Part shown: positions 8,530 to 17,245 of the stretch, in pieces | Layout: each line of letters begins with the position of its first letter | Position numbering within the stretch: position 1 is the first letter of the stretch | From: Vallitalea sp. | GTDB taxonomy: Bacteria > Bacillota > Clostridia > Lachnospirales > Vallitaleaceae | NCBI RefSeq assembly: GCF_025211055.1 | Contig: NZ_JAOARO010000023.1 | Span: 1-64,000, forward strand | Direction of reading: 5' to 3' | DNA: 64,000 nucleotides | The notes under the pieces: generated by a model | The model's database searches: none | Told to the model about the DNA's origin: nothing | The model's input: the letters and a program-made list of their open reading frames with translations, nothing else | Made by a program: the position numbers and the translations under genes

Positions 8530-9632
8530 ATGATAAAGATGAAATGACTATGAATATAATAAAAAGACTTCAAAATCAACATTCTATCATAGTATATGGT
8601 GCTGGTAAAATGGCACAACTAATATATCCATGTCTAAAAGAATGTAATATATTAGTCGATTGTTTTGTTGTTAGTGATGGACAAAATCATAAATCAAAAT
8701 TAAATGATATACCTGTATATAATATTTCGGACATTAATAATGAAAATAGGGATACTTTAATTTTAATATGTGCATCAATTATTTTTTGGGATGAAATAAA
8801 AAATACATTAAATGAAAAGGGTTACAATAATTATATATTATTAACACCTGAATTAAGAAGACAATTATTTGCTGTTTATTATGAAAAATATTTTAATGAA
8901 AAAAAAGTTGATTATTCTACAGAAATAATTAATTTTAGTAATTTTTCTATATTAAATCCTTTTTCAAGTAGTAATAATAAAAATGAATTAGCTCCTATGT
9001 TTAGCGAATTTGGAGATCTTATTCTACCTAGTATTTTTAATGATTATTCCTTGGTTATGGAAGGACCTTATGAGTATGGACAAGTAGTATTAGAGAATAC
9101 TCAGGAAGGAGTAGTGTTTGATTGTGGAGCTAATATGGGATTGTTTTCTTGTTACGCAGCTACTAAAGGATATACATCATATTGTTTTGAACCAACAAAA
9201 TCCTTAGGAAAAATTCTAAAGAAACATTCAAATTTAAATAATAATTTGATTATACCATGTAATTATGCCATTTCTGATAAACCAGGTAAAGTATCTTTTG
9301 GTATTAGTAATTATTCTTCGGGAGAGAATTCTTTTGTTATGCAAAATGGAGCAACAGAATTTGTGGAAGTTAATGCAATATCGGTAGATGAATTTGTTAA
9401 GATAAATAAACTAAATAGAGTAGACTTTATCAAAGCTGATATTGAAGGAGCAGAGCGACAATTAATTAGGGGAGCGGTAGAGACATTGAAGAAATTTTCA
9501 CCAATGTTAGCAATTTGCACATATCATTTACCAGATGATCCACAAGTAATTGAAGATTTAATATTAAAAGCAAATCCTAATTATAAAATAGTGCACAAGT
9601 GGATGAAGTTATATGCTTATATTGAAAAGTAA
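8514..9632 (+). CDS. FkbM-family methyltransferase with N-terminal Rossmann-like domain
   Basis: Residues 20-110 hold a small nucleotide-binding-type domain starting IIVYGAGKMAQ (glycine loop 28-32) and resemble the PglD/CapD-type N-terminal modules of sugar-modifying enzymes. Residues from about 197 to 372 are an FkbM-type SAM-dependent methyltransferase: DCGANMG (203-209) is motif I and FIKADIEGAE is a later conserved motif. The family O-methylates sugars and secondary metabolites. The ATG overlaps the preceding gene by 16 bases and follows AAGGACG, so the two are translationally coupled. It probably caps or decorates the glycan. Confidence 0.82.
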   Translation: MVNYVNDKDEMTMNIIKRLQNQHSIIVYGAGKMAQLIYPCLKECNILVDCFVVSDGQNHKSKLNDIPVYNISDINNENRDTLILICASIIFWDEIKNTLNEKGYNNYILLTPELRRQLFAVYYEKYFNEKKVDYSTEIINFSNFSILNPFSSSNNKNELAPMFSEFGDLILPSIFNDYSLVMEGPYEYGQVVLENTQEGVVFDCGANMGLFSCYAATKGYTSYCFEPTKSLGKILKKHSNLNNNLIIPCNYAISDKPGKVSFGISNYSSGENSFVMQNGATEFVEVNAISVDEFVKINKLNRVDFIKADIEGAERQLIRGAVETLKKFSPMLAICTYHLPDDPQVIEDLILKANPNYKIVHKWMKLYAYIEK

Positions 9633-9664
9633 TATTTATAATTAAGAAAGGAAGTTGAATACCT

Positions 9665-11218
9665 TTGGCATGTAGTGTAACTGTTTATACTCAAGCGTAT
9701 AATACTGGTAAATATATAGAACAGTGTATTAAAAGCGTATTAAAACAAAATTTTAAGGATTTTGAATATATAATAGTTGATAACGGTTCAACTGATAAAA
9801 CAAAAGAAATAATTTCAGCTTATTCAAACGTAGATGATAGAATAAAAGTACTGAGATTAGAAAAAAATCAACGTGGGTTTTGGTTTGATTTAATTAAAAG
9901 TAAAGCAAAAGGTAAATATTTTACTACATTAGATAGTGATGATTATTGGGAAGAAAATTTCCTTGATGAATTATATTATCTTGCTGAAAAAAAAGATTTA
10001 GATATAGCTATTGGTGGTTCTAAGTTTTATTATATGGGTACAGATAATATAGGGTATAGAAGAATTAGCGAGGAACTGATTATAGAAGGTAGTGAATTAG
10101 CCAATCAATTTATAAAATTATATCAATTTATAAGACCAGTATGGGGGAAATTATTTAAAGTTTCTTTATTGAATTCAATTGATTATACAGATACTAAGAA
10201 ATTATTTTATGGTGGAGATACATCATTTTGTATTGAATCATTAAAATATGTAAACAAAGTTGGAGTTTCACAAAAAATTTTACATAATTACAGGGTACAT
10301 ATGAACTCTTTGTCCTTTAATTATAATGTTAATCGTTTTAACTCTGATGTTTTTTTGTTTCATCAAGCTAAAAATTTTCTTGAATCTTTTAGTAAAATTA
10401 GCGATGAGAATTATATATTTATATATTGTGTTTACATTAATTCGATAATAGATACAATAAACGTAGCATTAGAATGTAATTTTTGTATAACTGATAAGCT
10501 CTCAGAAATACAAAAAATAATTAGTAATGAACTAACTCAGGAAATGTTCAATGTACTTCATAATATGGATCAATTGAAAATATTTAAAAGAAATATGCTT
10601 GAAATATTTTTGCAATATGGAATCCAAAATATAAATAATCAAGATATAATGGATTTAATCTACTATAATATTGGTTTGTTGAATGAAGATATTCCTATTT
10701 TCATTTTAAGAAAAGATTTATCACAACATATAAAAAATAATGATTTTATTCTATCTATAATTAACTTAGATATTAAAAAAATACTAAAGAAATCATTATC
10801 GTCATTAGATACTGCAGTATTAATGAGGATTGAATGGGAAATTCTAAAAGATTGTTTTGAAGATAACATTCTCCTAAACTGGATAGATAACAAAAACTTT
10901 GTTTTACAATATAGTGATGTAATTTCTGATATATATATTAATAATTTTCATCATGCTTTGAAAAAAATGATTAAAATATTATCTAATATAGATGATAAAC
11001 CGTTTCAAGAAGAAATAGTATTTACGTGTCTTAATGTTTCAGCAATACTTGAGAACGCAGAAATTTTTATATATGCAAAAAAAATACAAACACAATTATT
11101 TATTAAAAATAGAAAAAAAGAAGATGCTTTAATGGCACTCAACGATTTATTAGAAATGAGTCCTAATGATAAAGAAATTATAAAACTTAAAGAATACATG
11201 GAGGAAAACAATGTGTAA
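9665..11218 (+). CDS. Family 2 glycosyltransferase with long helical C-terminus
   Basis: The first 110 residues are a GT-A domain with VDNGSTD (38-44) and DSDD (90-93) as the metal site. After about residue 230 the protein is helix-rich without a recognised catalytic motif, ending in a TPR-like stretch (AKKIQTQLFIKNRKKEDALM). The start is probably TTG at 9665 behind GAAAGGAAG, because the conserved first strand (CSVTVYTQAYN) begins directly after it. The next gene overlaps its end by eight bases. It is the third glycosyltransferase of the island, so the glycan probably has at least two or three sugars. Confidence 0.8.
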   Translation: MACSVTVYTQAYNTGKYIEQCIKSVLKQNFKDFEYIIVDNGSTDKTKEIISAYSNVDDRIKVLRLEKNQRGFWFDLIKSKAKGKYFTTLDSDDYWEENFLDELYYLAEKKDLDIAIGGSKFYYMGTDNIGYRRISEELIIEGSELANQFIKLYQFIRPVWGKLFKVSLLNSIDYTDTKKLFYGGDTSFCIESLKYVNKVGVSQKILHNYRVHMNSLSFNYNVNRFNSDVFLFHQAKNFLESFSKISDENYIFIYCVYINSIIDTINVALECNFCITDKLSEIQKIISNELTQEMFNVLHNMDQLKIFKRNMLEIFLQYGIQNINNQDIMDLIYYNIGLLNEDIPIFILRKDLSQHIKNNDFILSIINLDIKKILKKSLSSLDTAVLMRIEWEILKDCFEDNILLNWIDNKNFVLQYSDVISDIYINNFHHALKKMIKILSNIDDKPFQEEIVFTCLNVSAILENAEIFIYAKKIQTQLFIKNRKKEDALMALNDLLEMSPNDKEIIKLKEYMEENNV

Positions 11219-12332
11219 CAACTTTTTAATTTATGGTCATGGCGGTGCATATAATCATGGTGCAGAAGCTATTGTGAAATGTACTGTAAATTTAATTAAA
11301 AATAAATATCCCGAAAGTGAAATAATACTTTCTACACATTTTAAAGAACAGGATATAGAATTTGATATGCCTGTAGATGAATATTGTGAACGCGATTTTC
11401 ATTATGTTTCATTAGATAAAAACACATCTCAAAAAGGATTTTATGATACTTTTATTTATAAATCTACGATTGAAAGAATCAAGACAAATACTATATGTTT
11501 ATCAGTTGGTGGTGATAATTATTGTTATGATAATTGGCATAGATGGAAAACGATTCATGATATAGTAATTCAGCAAGGTGCAAAAAGTATACTGTGGAGT
11601 TGTTCAATTGAACCATCAATGATATCTAAAGAAATGGTTAATACATTAAGAACACACCATTTAATTACTGTAAGAGAAAGATTAACATATAATGCTTTGA
11701 TTGAAAAAGGACTAGATAACGTAGAACTTTGTTCTGATGTTGCGTTTTTATTACATCCAAAAAAAACAAAACTTCCAGAAAACTTTATTGTAAATAATAC
11801 AGTAGCAATAAATATTAGTCCACTAGTAGTACGTAGGGAATTAATAAAAGGAAGCATAGTTAAAAACATAAATACTTTGATTGAATATATAATTAATAAT
11901 ACAGATATGAATATTGCTCTGATTCCTCATGTAGTAATGCCAATGGATAATGATTTCTTATTATTACAAAAAATATATAATAAAATAGAACTAAAAGATA
12001 GGATATGTTTAATCTCAGATAAACTGAATGTTGCGGAATATAAATACATAATTTCTAAATGCAGATTTGGTATTTTTGCACGAACTCATGCAACAATTTC
12101 TGCTTACTCATCTAGCATACCAACGATTGCAATTGGTTATTCTGTGAAATCTAAAGGTATTGCTTTAGACTTAGGACTTGAAGATTTTGTATTACCAATA
12201 AACAACTTTTTACATAATAATAGTTTATTGTTAATGTTTAAGATGTTATTAAAAAATGAAAATAATTTAAAACAAATACTTGTTGAAAGAATAGATGCAT
12301 ATAATGAAAATGCCAAATGTTATGTTTTTTAA
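11211..12332 (+). CDS. Polysaccharide pyruvyl transferase family protein
   Basis: The protein begins FLIYGHGGAYNHGAEAIV, matching the start of the polysaccharide pyruvyl transferase (WcaK/CsaB-like) family, and contains the typical LSVGGDNY and the C-terminal FARTHATISAYSSSIPTIAI with the conserved RTH. The family includes enzymes that move pyruvate from phosphoenolpyruvate to sugars to form ketals, and members with other roles. The 373-residue length is normal. The start overlaps the previous gene (ATGTGTAA) behind GGAGG. It is the last gene of the glycan island. Pairing with the FrhB-like gene is a recurring association. Confidence 0.83.
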   Translation: MCNNFLIYGHGGAYNHGAEAIVKCTVNLIKNKYPESEIILSTHFKEQDIEFDMPVDEYCERDFHYVSLDKNTSQKGFYDTFIYKSTIERIKTNTICLSVGGDNYCYDNWHRWKTIHDIVIQQGAKSILWSCSIEPSMISKEMVNTLRTHHLITVRERLTYNALIEKGLDNVELCSDVAFLLHPKKTKLPENFIVNNTVAINISPLVVRRELIKGSIVKNINTLIEYIINNTDMNIALIPHVVMPMDNDFLLLQKIYNKIELKDRICLISDKLNVAEYKYIISKCRFGIFARTHATISAYSSSIPTIAIGYSVKSKGIALDLGLEDFVLPINNFLHNNSLLLMFKMLLKNENNLKQILVERIDAYNENAKCYVF

Positions 12333-12446
12333 AGATATAATTATATATAAATAAGTAACATACACTATAACATTATAACTTAATTAGGTATGACGTGAAT
12401 GAAATAAGTAAAAATAATCATTTATTTAATCTTTTTAAAAAGATAT

Positions 12447-12473
12447 TAAGTTATTACATCAAACTTACGATAT
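12447..12473 (+). promoter_or_regulatory. Candidate sigma-D (sigma-28) flagellar promoter
   Basis: TAAG, a 15-base spacer and TACGATAT match the sigma-D consensus TAAA-N15-GCCGATAT at 9 of 12 positions. It lies 41 bases before flaG, directly ahead of the filament cap and chaperone genes, which are late flagellar genes in this phylum. The overlapping TATATT/TATTAT boxes could also serve as a sigma-A -10. Confidence 0.55.
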
Positions 12474-12513
12474 ATTATACAGATGAGAACATTAAATAAG
12501 GAGGTTTTAAATA

Positions 12514-12891
12514 ATGAGAATTGAATGCAATACCGCAAATATGTATAATGCAAACTCTCAAGTTGATATGCTAAAAAAGGAAGTCAGTTCATCTGTAAAA
12601 ATAGAAAAAGTTAAAGATGAAATTGCTCGTGATGTATCAATAAATATTGAAAGCAAACAACAAATTGAAGAACATGAAGTAATTGAGGCCATAGAAAAAG
12701 CTAATAAACACTTCAAAGTATACGACCGAAGATTAAAATTCTCTATACATGAAAAAACAAAACAAATCATGGTTAAAGTAATTAATACAGAAGATGATTC
12801 TGTTATAAGAGAGATTCCATCTGAAAAAATATTAGATATGGTTGCAAAGTTATGGGAAATGGCTGGGATTTTTGTAGATGAGAAAAGATAA
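12514..12891 (+). CDS. flaG: FlaG family protein
   Basis: A 125-residue protein with a variable N-terminus and a conserved FlaG C-terminal domain: RRLKFSIHEKTKQIMVKVIN followed by REIPSEKILDMVAKL and a final GIFVDEKR. FlaG proteins influence filament length and lie next to fliD in many bacteria. The ATG is behind TAAGGAGG. fliD follows 12 bases later, so they form an operon under the candidate sigma-D promoter just upstream. Confidence 0.9.
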   Translation: MRIECNTANMYNANSQVDMLKKEVSSSVKIEKVKDEIARDVSINIESKQQIEEHEVIEAIEKANKHFKVYDRRLKFSIHEKTKQIMVKVINTEDDSVIREIPSEKILDMVAKLWEMAGIFVDEKR

Positions 12892-12903
12892 GGAGTGATT
12901 AAT

Positions 12904-14391
12904 ATGGCAGTACAATTTTCTGGTTTAGCTTCTGGACTTGATACAGATAATATTATTAAAGAACTAATGAAAGCAGAAAGAATGAAAGTTGACAAAGTAA
13001 AGAAACAGAAGACAAAACTTGAATGGAGAAAAGATATCTGGAAAGACATGAATAAGAAGCTTTATTCTTTCTTTACTAAACAAGTTCATATTTTAAGATC
13101 TAAAGGAACATTTATGAAAAAAAATGCAGTATCTTCTAATGAATCTATTATATCTGCAAAAGCTAATGCAAAAGCTACAAAAGGAACTCATACATTTACT
13201 GTAACTCAGCTTGCAAAAGGTTCATTTCTTACTGGTGATAAGTTAGACAAAGATAAAGATGGGAAGGAAATAACTAATTCAACCAAAGCAGAACAATTAG
13301 TGAATTTTACAAAAGATGAAAAAAAGACTATAGGTATAAAATTAGGAGATAAAACGGTTAATGTTGAGATAACTGCTAAAGATACCATTAATAGCATTAC
13401 TAATAAAATAAAAGAGAAAGTTGGAGATATAAATGCATCATTTGATAACAATTTCAAGAGAATAATGATGTCCAGTAAAGAACAAGGAGACGGAGTGAAA
13501 ATTGAGATAGTTAGTGGAGATGCTGAGTTAATTAAAAAATTAGGCTTAGAAGGTAAAGTAGGTAGTAATGGACAAAATGCTAAAATTACCTACAATGGAA
13601 CACAATTAGAATCAAAGAGTAATGAAATAACTGTTAATGGCCTTACTGTAACATTAAAATCAAAAGGTGAAGCTAATATAACAGTTAATCAAGATACTAA
13701 AGCTATGTATGACAATGTAAAAGATTTTATAACAGAGTATAATAAACTTCTTGTTGAAATTAATGAAAAACTTGGTGCGGATAGAGTTGCAGGATATGAA
13801 CCATTGACCCAAGAAGAAAAGAAAGCAATGTCCCAAGATGATATAAAATTATGGGAGCAAAAAATAAAAGGTTCATTATTAAGAAGAGATGATATTCTAA
13901 CTAGTTTAGTTCATTCAATGAGAGGTATTGTTGGAAGTAGTATTGGTGTGGATACATCAGGGCTTGATTATCGATATTTGTCTGATTTAGGAATTGTAAC
14001 AGGAGATCATAATGAAAGAGGATTGTTACATATTAATGGTGATGGAGATGATCCATTATATGCTTCTAAAACAAATAAATTAAAAGAAGCAATTGAGAAA
14101 GATCCAGAAAAAGTAGCTGCTCTATTAAACAAAATAGGTGAAAAATTATACTCAAAAATGCAGAAAAAAATGAAGTCAACAGAAATAAGTAGTGCATTTA
14201 CTTTCTTTAATGACAAACAAATGGACAAACAAATAGATGATTACGAAGACAGAATAACCGTATTAGAAGATAAATTAGCTAACATAGAAAAAAGATATTA
14301 CAGACAATTCACTGCTATGGAAAAAGCTATCCAAATGATGAACAACCAGAGTGCATCACTAGCATCAATGTTAGGAGGTGGGGCACAATGA
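12904..14391 (+). CDS. fliD: Flagellar filament capping protein FliD
   Basis: The N-terminus VQFSGLASGLDTDNIIKELM and the C-terminal YRQFTAMEKAIQMMNNQSASLASML are the FliD D0 hallmarks. FliD forms the cap under which exported flagellin folds, and in many pathogens and gut bacteria it is also an adhesin. At 495 residues it is of usual size, with a variable surface domain in the middle. I start at ATG 12904, eight bases after AAGGAG; the GTG at 12895 overlaps that site. The stop overlaps the fliS start (ATGA). Confidence 0.95.
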   Translation: MAVQFSGLASGLDTDNIIKELMKAERMKVDKVKKQKTKLEWRKDIWKDMNKKLYSFFTKQVHILRSKGTFMKKNAVSSNESIISAKANAKATKGTHTFTVTQLAKGSFLTGDKLDKDKDGKEITNSTKAEQLVNFTKDEKKTIGIKLGDKTVNVEITAKDTINSITNKIKEKVGDINASFDNNFKRIMMSSKEQGDGVKIEIVSGDAELIKKLGLEGKVGSNGQNAKITYNGTQLESKSNEITVNGLTVTLKSKGEANITVNQDTKAMYDNVKDFITEYNKLLVEINEKLGADRVAGYEPLTQEEKKAMSQDDIKLWEQKIKGSLLRRDDILTSLVHSMRGIVGSSIGVDTSGLDYRYLSDLGIVTGDHNERGLLHINGDGDDPLYASKTNKLKEAIEKDPEKVAALLNKIGEKLYSKMQKKMKSTEISSAFTFFNDKQMDKQIDDYEDRITVLEDKLANIEKRYYRQFTAMEKAIQMMNNQSASLASMLGGGAQ

Positions 14392-14795
14392 TAACTAATA
14401 CTGGATATAACAAATACCAAAGTAACGCAATCTTAACCGCTTCCCCACAAGAAGTAACACTAATGCTATATAACGGTGCAATAAAATTCTGCAACCAAGC
14501 TATCATATCTTTAGAAAATAATGAAATGGAAAAAGCACATAATTACATTACTAGAGTAGAAGATATTATAGAAGAATTTGTTGTTACATTAGATGAAAAA
14601 TATCCAGTAGCAGAAAATTTTAAAAAAATGTATGACTACATAAATGATAGGCTAGTAGAAGCTAATATAACTAAAGATAAAGAAGTATTAGAAGAAGTTT
14701 TGAGCTTACTAAGAGAGCTTCGTGATACATGGAAAGAAGCTATGAAGATTGCAAAGATTCCAAAAAATAAAGACACAACTAACGCTACAGAATAA
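14388..14795 (+). CDS. fliS: Flagellin export chaperone FliS
   Basis: The 135-residue protein has the family signature YQSNAILTASPQEVTLMLYNGAIKFCNQA, split here between residues 8 and 36, and the helical bundle typical of FliS, with RVEDIIEEFVVTLD in the middle. FliS binds the C-terminal helix of flagellin in the cytoplasm and keeps it unfolded until export. The start overlaps the fliD stop by four bases, a coupled arrangement. Confidence 0.94.
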   Translation: MITNTGYNKYQSNAILTASPQEVTLMLYNGAIKFCNQAIISLENNEMEKAHNYITRVEDIIEEFVVTLDEKYPVAENFKKMYDYINDRLVEANITKDKEVLEEVLSLLRELRDTWKEAMKIAKIPKNKDTTNATE

Positions 14796-14812
14796 AGGAG
14801 TGAAGTGATACT

Positions 14813-15004
14813 ATGGATATAGCAACACTATCAACATCTTTATCACAAGGGAAAATTATGTCTCAAGTTAATATTTCACTAAGTAAGATGGGTATGGATA
14901 TGGTAAAACAACAGGGGCAAGCGTTAAATCAGCTTATACAATCTGCATCACTAGAAACATCAGTCAATCCACATATAGGAGCTAATATAGATATTAGACT
15001 TTAA
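14813..15004 (+). CDS. YjfB family putative motility protein
   Basis: This 63-residue protein fits the small YjfB family: a short N-terminal helix (MDIATLSTSLSQGKIMSQVN), then ISLSKMGMDMVKQQGQALNQLI and a short polar tail. The family is often found beside flagellar genes and is annotated as a putative motility protein; no molecular function is established to my knowledge. GGAGTGAAGTGA precedes the ATG, 17 bases after fliS. Confidence 0.75.
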   Translation: MDIATLSTSLSQGKIMSQVNISLSKMGMDMVKQQGQALNQLIQSASLETSVNPHIGANIDIRL

Positions 15005-15053
15005 TGAACTTGATTAACATTTACTTATAAATAAGTAGAAAAGAGGTATTTGT

Positions 15054-15536
15054 ATGTCGGATATCAACACCTATCTTAGTATATTATTAGATTCGTTGGA
15101 TAAGAAGTCGGATGTTCTGAAAAACATCTATGAAGTTACTAGAAAACAAAGTGAATACGTTAATAATAATAAATTTGATCTAGAAGAATTTAATGAGTTT
15201 ATGGATGAAAAACAAAAATATATAGACGAAATAGAAATTCTAGACTCAGGTTTTCAGTCAACATTTGATAGAATATCAAAAGAGCTTGAAGGAAATGTTT
15301 ACACACATAAAGACAAAATAAAATTACTTAAAAATAAAATAACTAGTGTATCTGAAATAGGTATTGATATACAAGTATTAGAAGAGAAGAATAAAGTAAT
15401 AATAGAAGAACATTTCAATAATAAAAAAAGAGAAATAAAAACTTTTAAAAAGAGTAAGAAAACAGCAACAAACTATTATAAGAACATGAATAACTCTTTT
15501 AAAGATAAATCTTACTTCTTAGATCAAAAAAAGTAA
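15054..15536 (+). CDS. Probable FlgN/FliT-type flagellar chaperone
   Basis: A 160-residue, strongly charged, all-helical protein with coiled-coil-like heptads (DKKSDVLKNIYEVTRKQSEY and KYIDEIEILDSGFQSTFDRI). Proteins of this size and composition in this place are usually FlgN- or FliT-like chaperones for hook-associated proteins or the cap. I see no sequence motif that settles which. It is the last gene of the flagellar cluster and has a GAGGT ribosome site. Confidence 0.55.
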   Translation: MSDINTYLSILLDSLDKKSDVLKNIYEVTRKQSEYVNNNKFDLEEFNEFMDEKQKYIDEIEILDSGFQSTFDRISKELEGNVYTHKDKIKLLKNKITSVSEIGIDIQVLEEKNKVIIEEHFNNKKREIKTFKKSKKTATNYYKNMNNSFKDKSYFLDQKK

Positions 15537-15592
15537 AATAAGTCGAGGAGTATTGAAATTATTACTATAATAATAAAATTGTTTCAAAAACC

Positions 15593-15622
15593 TTGACAGT
15601 AGAACCCACAATATGATATATT
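15593..15622 (+). promoter_or_regulatory. Sigma-A promoter for rpmG-secE-nusG
   Basis: TTGACA at 15593-15598, an 18-base spacer and TATATT at 15617-15622. It lies 88 bases before rpmG and separates the ribosomal/transcription genes from the flagellar cluster. The perfect -35 and close -10 suggest a strong housekeeping promoter. Confidence 0.75.
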
Positions 15623-15709
15623 ATATAAGCATATTTGTAGGGCTCTTTTTTTTATGCCGTAAAATGATATGCAATTCTCTAAACTTATAGACAAGTGGAG
15701 GTGGAAGTT

Positions 15710-15859
15710 GTGCGTGTCAAAATAACTTTAGAATGTACTGAATGCAAGCAAAGAAATTACAACACAACAAAAGAGAAAAGATTACATCCAGAAAGACAAG
15801 AAACAAAAAAATACTGCAGATTCTGTAGAAAACATACTCTTCATAAAGAAACTAAGTAA
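15710..15859 (+). CDS. rpmG: 50S ribosomal protein L33
   Basis: This 49-codon gene starts with GTG behind GTGGAGGTGG and reads [17 protein letters not shown] to the stop. C9-x2-C12 and C36-x2-C39 form the zinc ribbon of the C+ form. L33 sits in the large subunit near the E site. The order rpmG-secE-nusG-rplKAJL is the usual bacterial one. No tRNA-Trp gene is present between rpmG and secE. Confidence 0.95.
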   Translation: MRVKITLECTECKQRNYNTTKEKRLHPERQETKKYCRFCRKHTLHKETK

Positions 15860-15894
15860 TTTTCTACAATAATTTGTACAAAGGAAGTGAAAAC

Positions 15895-16104
15895 ATGGGT
15901 GAAGCCAAAGTTGTTAAAAAAGAAGTTGTTAAAAAGAAAAGCTTTTTTAAAGGTTTAAAAGGTGAATTTAAAAAAATCATATGGCCTGATAGAACAACAT
16001 TAGCAAAACAAACAGTTACCGTATTATTTGTTTCATTATTGGTTGGAGCTATAATTACTGTAATAGACCTATTGTTTCAAGCAGGAGTAGGGTATATTTA
16101 TTAA
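15895..16104 (+). CDS. secE: Preprotein translocase subunit SecE
   Basis: A 69-residue single-span SecE: the amphipathic conserved segment FFKGLKGEFKKIIWPDRTTL precedes one hydrophobic helix (VTVLFVSLLVGAIITVIDLL). SecE clamps SecY (45552-46823 here) in the plasma membrane. I start at ATG 15895 behind AAAGGAAGTG; a TTG at 15874 is in frame but lacks a site. The spacing to nusG is 82 bases. Confidence 0.95.
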   Translation: MGEAKVVKKEVVKKKSFFKGLKGEFKKIIWPDRTTLAKQTVTVLFVSLLVGAIITVIDLLFQAGVGYIY

Positions 16105-16186
16105 AAAAATTGGTATACTCTTCAAGTATGTAGAGATTATAACTTTAATTATAATCCAAGTGAAATAAGTAAAGAAGGATGGTTCT

Positions 16187-16705
16187 ATGGCAGAAGAAGC
16201 TAAATGGTTTGTTGTGCATACTTATTCAGGGTATGAGAACAAAGTTAAAGCTAATATTGAAAAATTAGTTGATAACAGAAAATTACATGACCAAATATTA
16301 GAGGTAATTGTACCACTATACAAAGTTGTAGAAGAAAAGAATGGAAATAAAAAAGAAGTTGAGAAAAAGACATTTCCAGGATACGTTATCATTAAGATGG
16401 TCATGAATGACGATACTTGGTACGTTGTAAGAAACACCAGAGGTGTTACTGGATTTGTTGGACCTGGATCAAAACCGGTACCTTTATCTGAAGAAGAGAT
16501 AAAAAATATGGGTATTGATATTGAGGTTGTTAACATTGAGGTAGAGACTGGTGATTCCGTTAAAGTTACTGAAGGACCTTTTGAAGGATCTGTAGGTATT
16601 GTTAAGGAAATTCATGAGCATAAACGTACTGTAATAGTTAATCTTTCAATATTTGGTAGAGAAACACCAGTAGAATTAGACTTTACAAAAATGGAAAAAA
16701 TTTAA
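16187..16705 (+). CDS. nusG: Transcription termination/antitermination factor NusG
   Basis: 172 residues with the NGN domain (KWFVVHTYSGYENKVKANIE, then TFPGYVIIKMVMNDDTWYVV and RNTRGVTGFVG) and a C-terminal KOW domain (GDSVKVTEGPFEGSVGIVKE). NusG binds RNA polymerase over the cleft, affects pausing and links transcription to translation. The size and order next to secE are standard. The start ATG is behind AAAGAAGGAT. Confidence 0.97.
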   Translation: MAEEAKWFVVHTYSGYENKVKANIEKLVDNRKLHDQILEVIVPLYKVVEEKNGNKKEVEKKTFPGYVIIKMVMNDDTWYVVRNTRGVTGFVGPGSKPVPLSEEEIKNMGIDIEVVNIEVETGDSVKVTEGPFEGSVGIVKEIHEHKRTVIVNLSIFGRETPVELDFTKMEKI

Positions 16706-16748
16706 TTTATTATTGGTTTTATAGTGTGGACTACGTTTGTTCATACTA

Positions 16749-16776
16749 GTGGGAGGGAAATCCCGTTAAATACCAC
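16749..16776 (+). promoter_or_regulatory. Ribosomal protein L1 binding-site mimic, copy 1 (rplK leader)
   Basis: GTGGGAGGG pairs through GGGA/TCCC with a following segment that ends AAATACCAC, a shape and sequence that resembles the L1-binding region of 23S rRNA. L1 is known to repress L11-L1 messages by binding such mimics. A second copy precedes rplA. It ends 21 bases before the rplK start, so binding could block initiation. Confidence 0.65.
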
Positions 16777-16797
16777 AAAATTCAGGAGGTGCCCTTA

Positions 16798-17220
16798 ATG
16801 GCTAAGAAAGTTACAGGAATGATAAAATTACAAATTCCAGCTGGTAAAGCTACACCAGCACCACCAGTAGGTCCAGCACTAGGACAACATGGTGTGAACA
16901 TAATGCAATTTACAAAAGAATTTAACGCTAAAACAGCTGATCAAGCAGGAATGATTATTCCAGTAGTAATTACTGTATATCAAGATAGAAGTTTTAGTTT
17001 TATCACTAAGACTCCACCAGCAGCTGTATTACTTAAAAAAGCTTGTAAAATAGACTCTGGTTCAGGAGTTCCTAATAAAACAAAAGTAGCTACAATTTCT
17101 AAAGAAGAAGTTCAAAAAATTGCAGAATTAAAAATGAAAGATTTAAATGCTAGTTCTATTGAATCAGCTATGAGTATGATTGCAGGAACTGCAAGAAGCA
17201 TGGGAATTGTTGTAGAATAG
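16798..17220 (+). CDS. rplK: 50S ribosomal protein L11
   Basis: 140 residues starting [20 protein letters not shown], with the conserved [17 protein letters not shown] and the C-terminal rRNA-binding [20 protein letters not shown]11 forms the GTPase-associated centre with 23S rRNA and L10-L12. ATG 16798 is chosen over an in-frame upstream start at 16789 because AGGAGGT (16784-16790) is spaced for it and homologues begin MAKK. Confidence 0.97.
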   Translation: MAKKVTGMIKLQIPAGKATPAPPVGPALGQHGVNIMQFTKEFNAKTADQAGMIIPVVITVYQDRSFSFITKTPPAAVLLKKACKIDSGSGVPNKTKVATISKEEVQKIAELKMKDLNASSIESAMSMIAGTARSMGIVVE

Positions 17221-17245
17221 ACAGTGTCGCTACAAAATTCACACT

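Noticed and set aside
12558..13049. Minus-strand open frame of 163 codons over flaG and fliD
   Set aside because: It is a low-complexity Ser/Phe/Ile-rich shadow of two well-supported flagellar genes.
15537..16186. tRNA-Trp gene sometimes found near rpmG-secE
   Set aside because: I looked for acceptor and T-arm sequences (GGTTCGA-like) and found none; no tRNA or rRNA gene is visible in the window.
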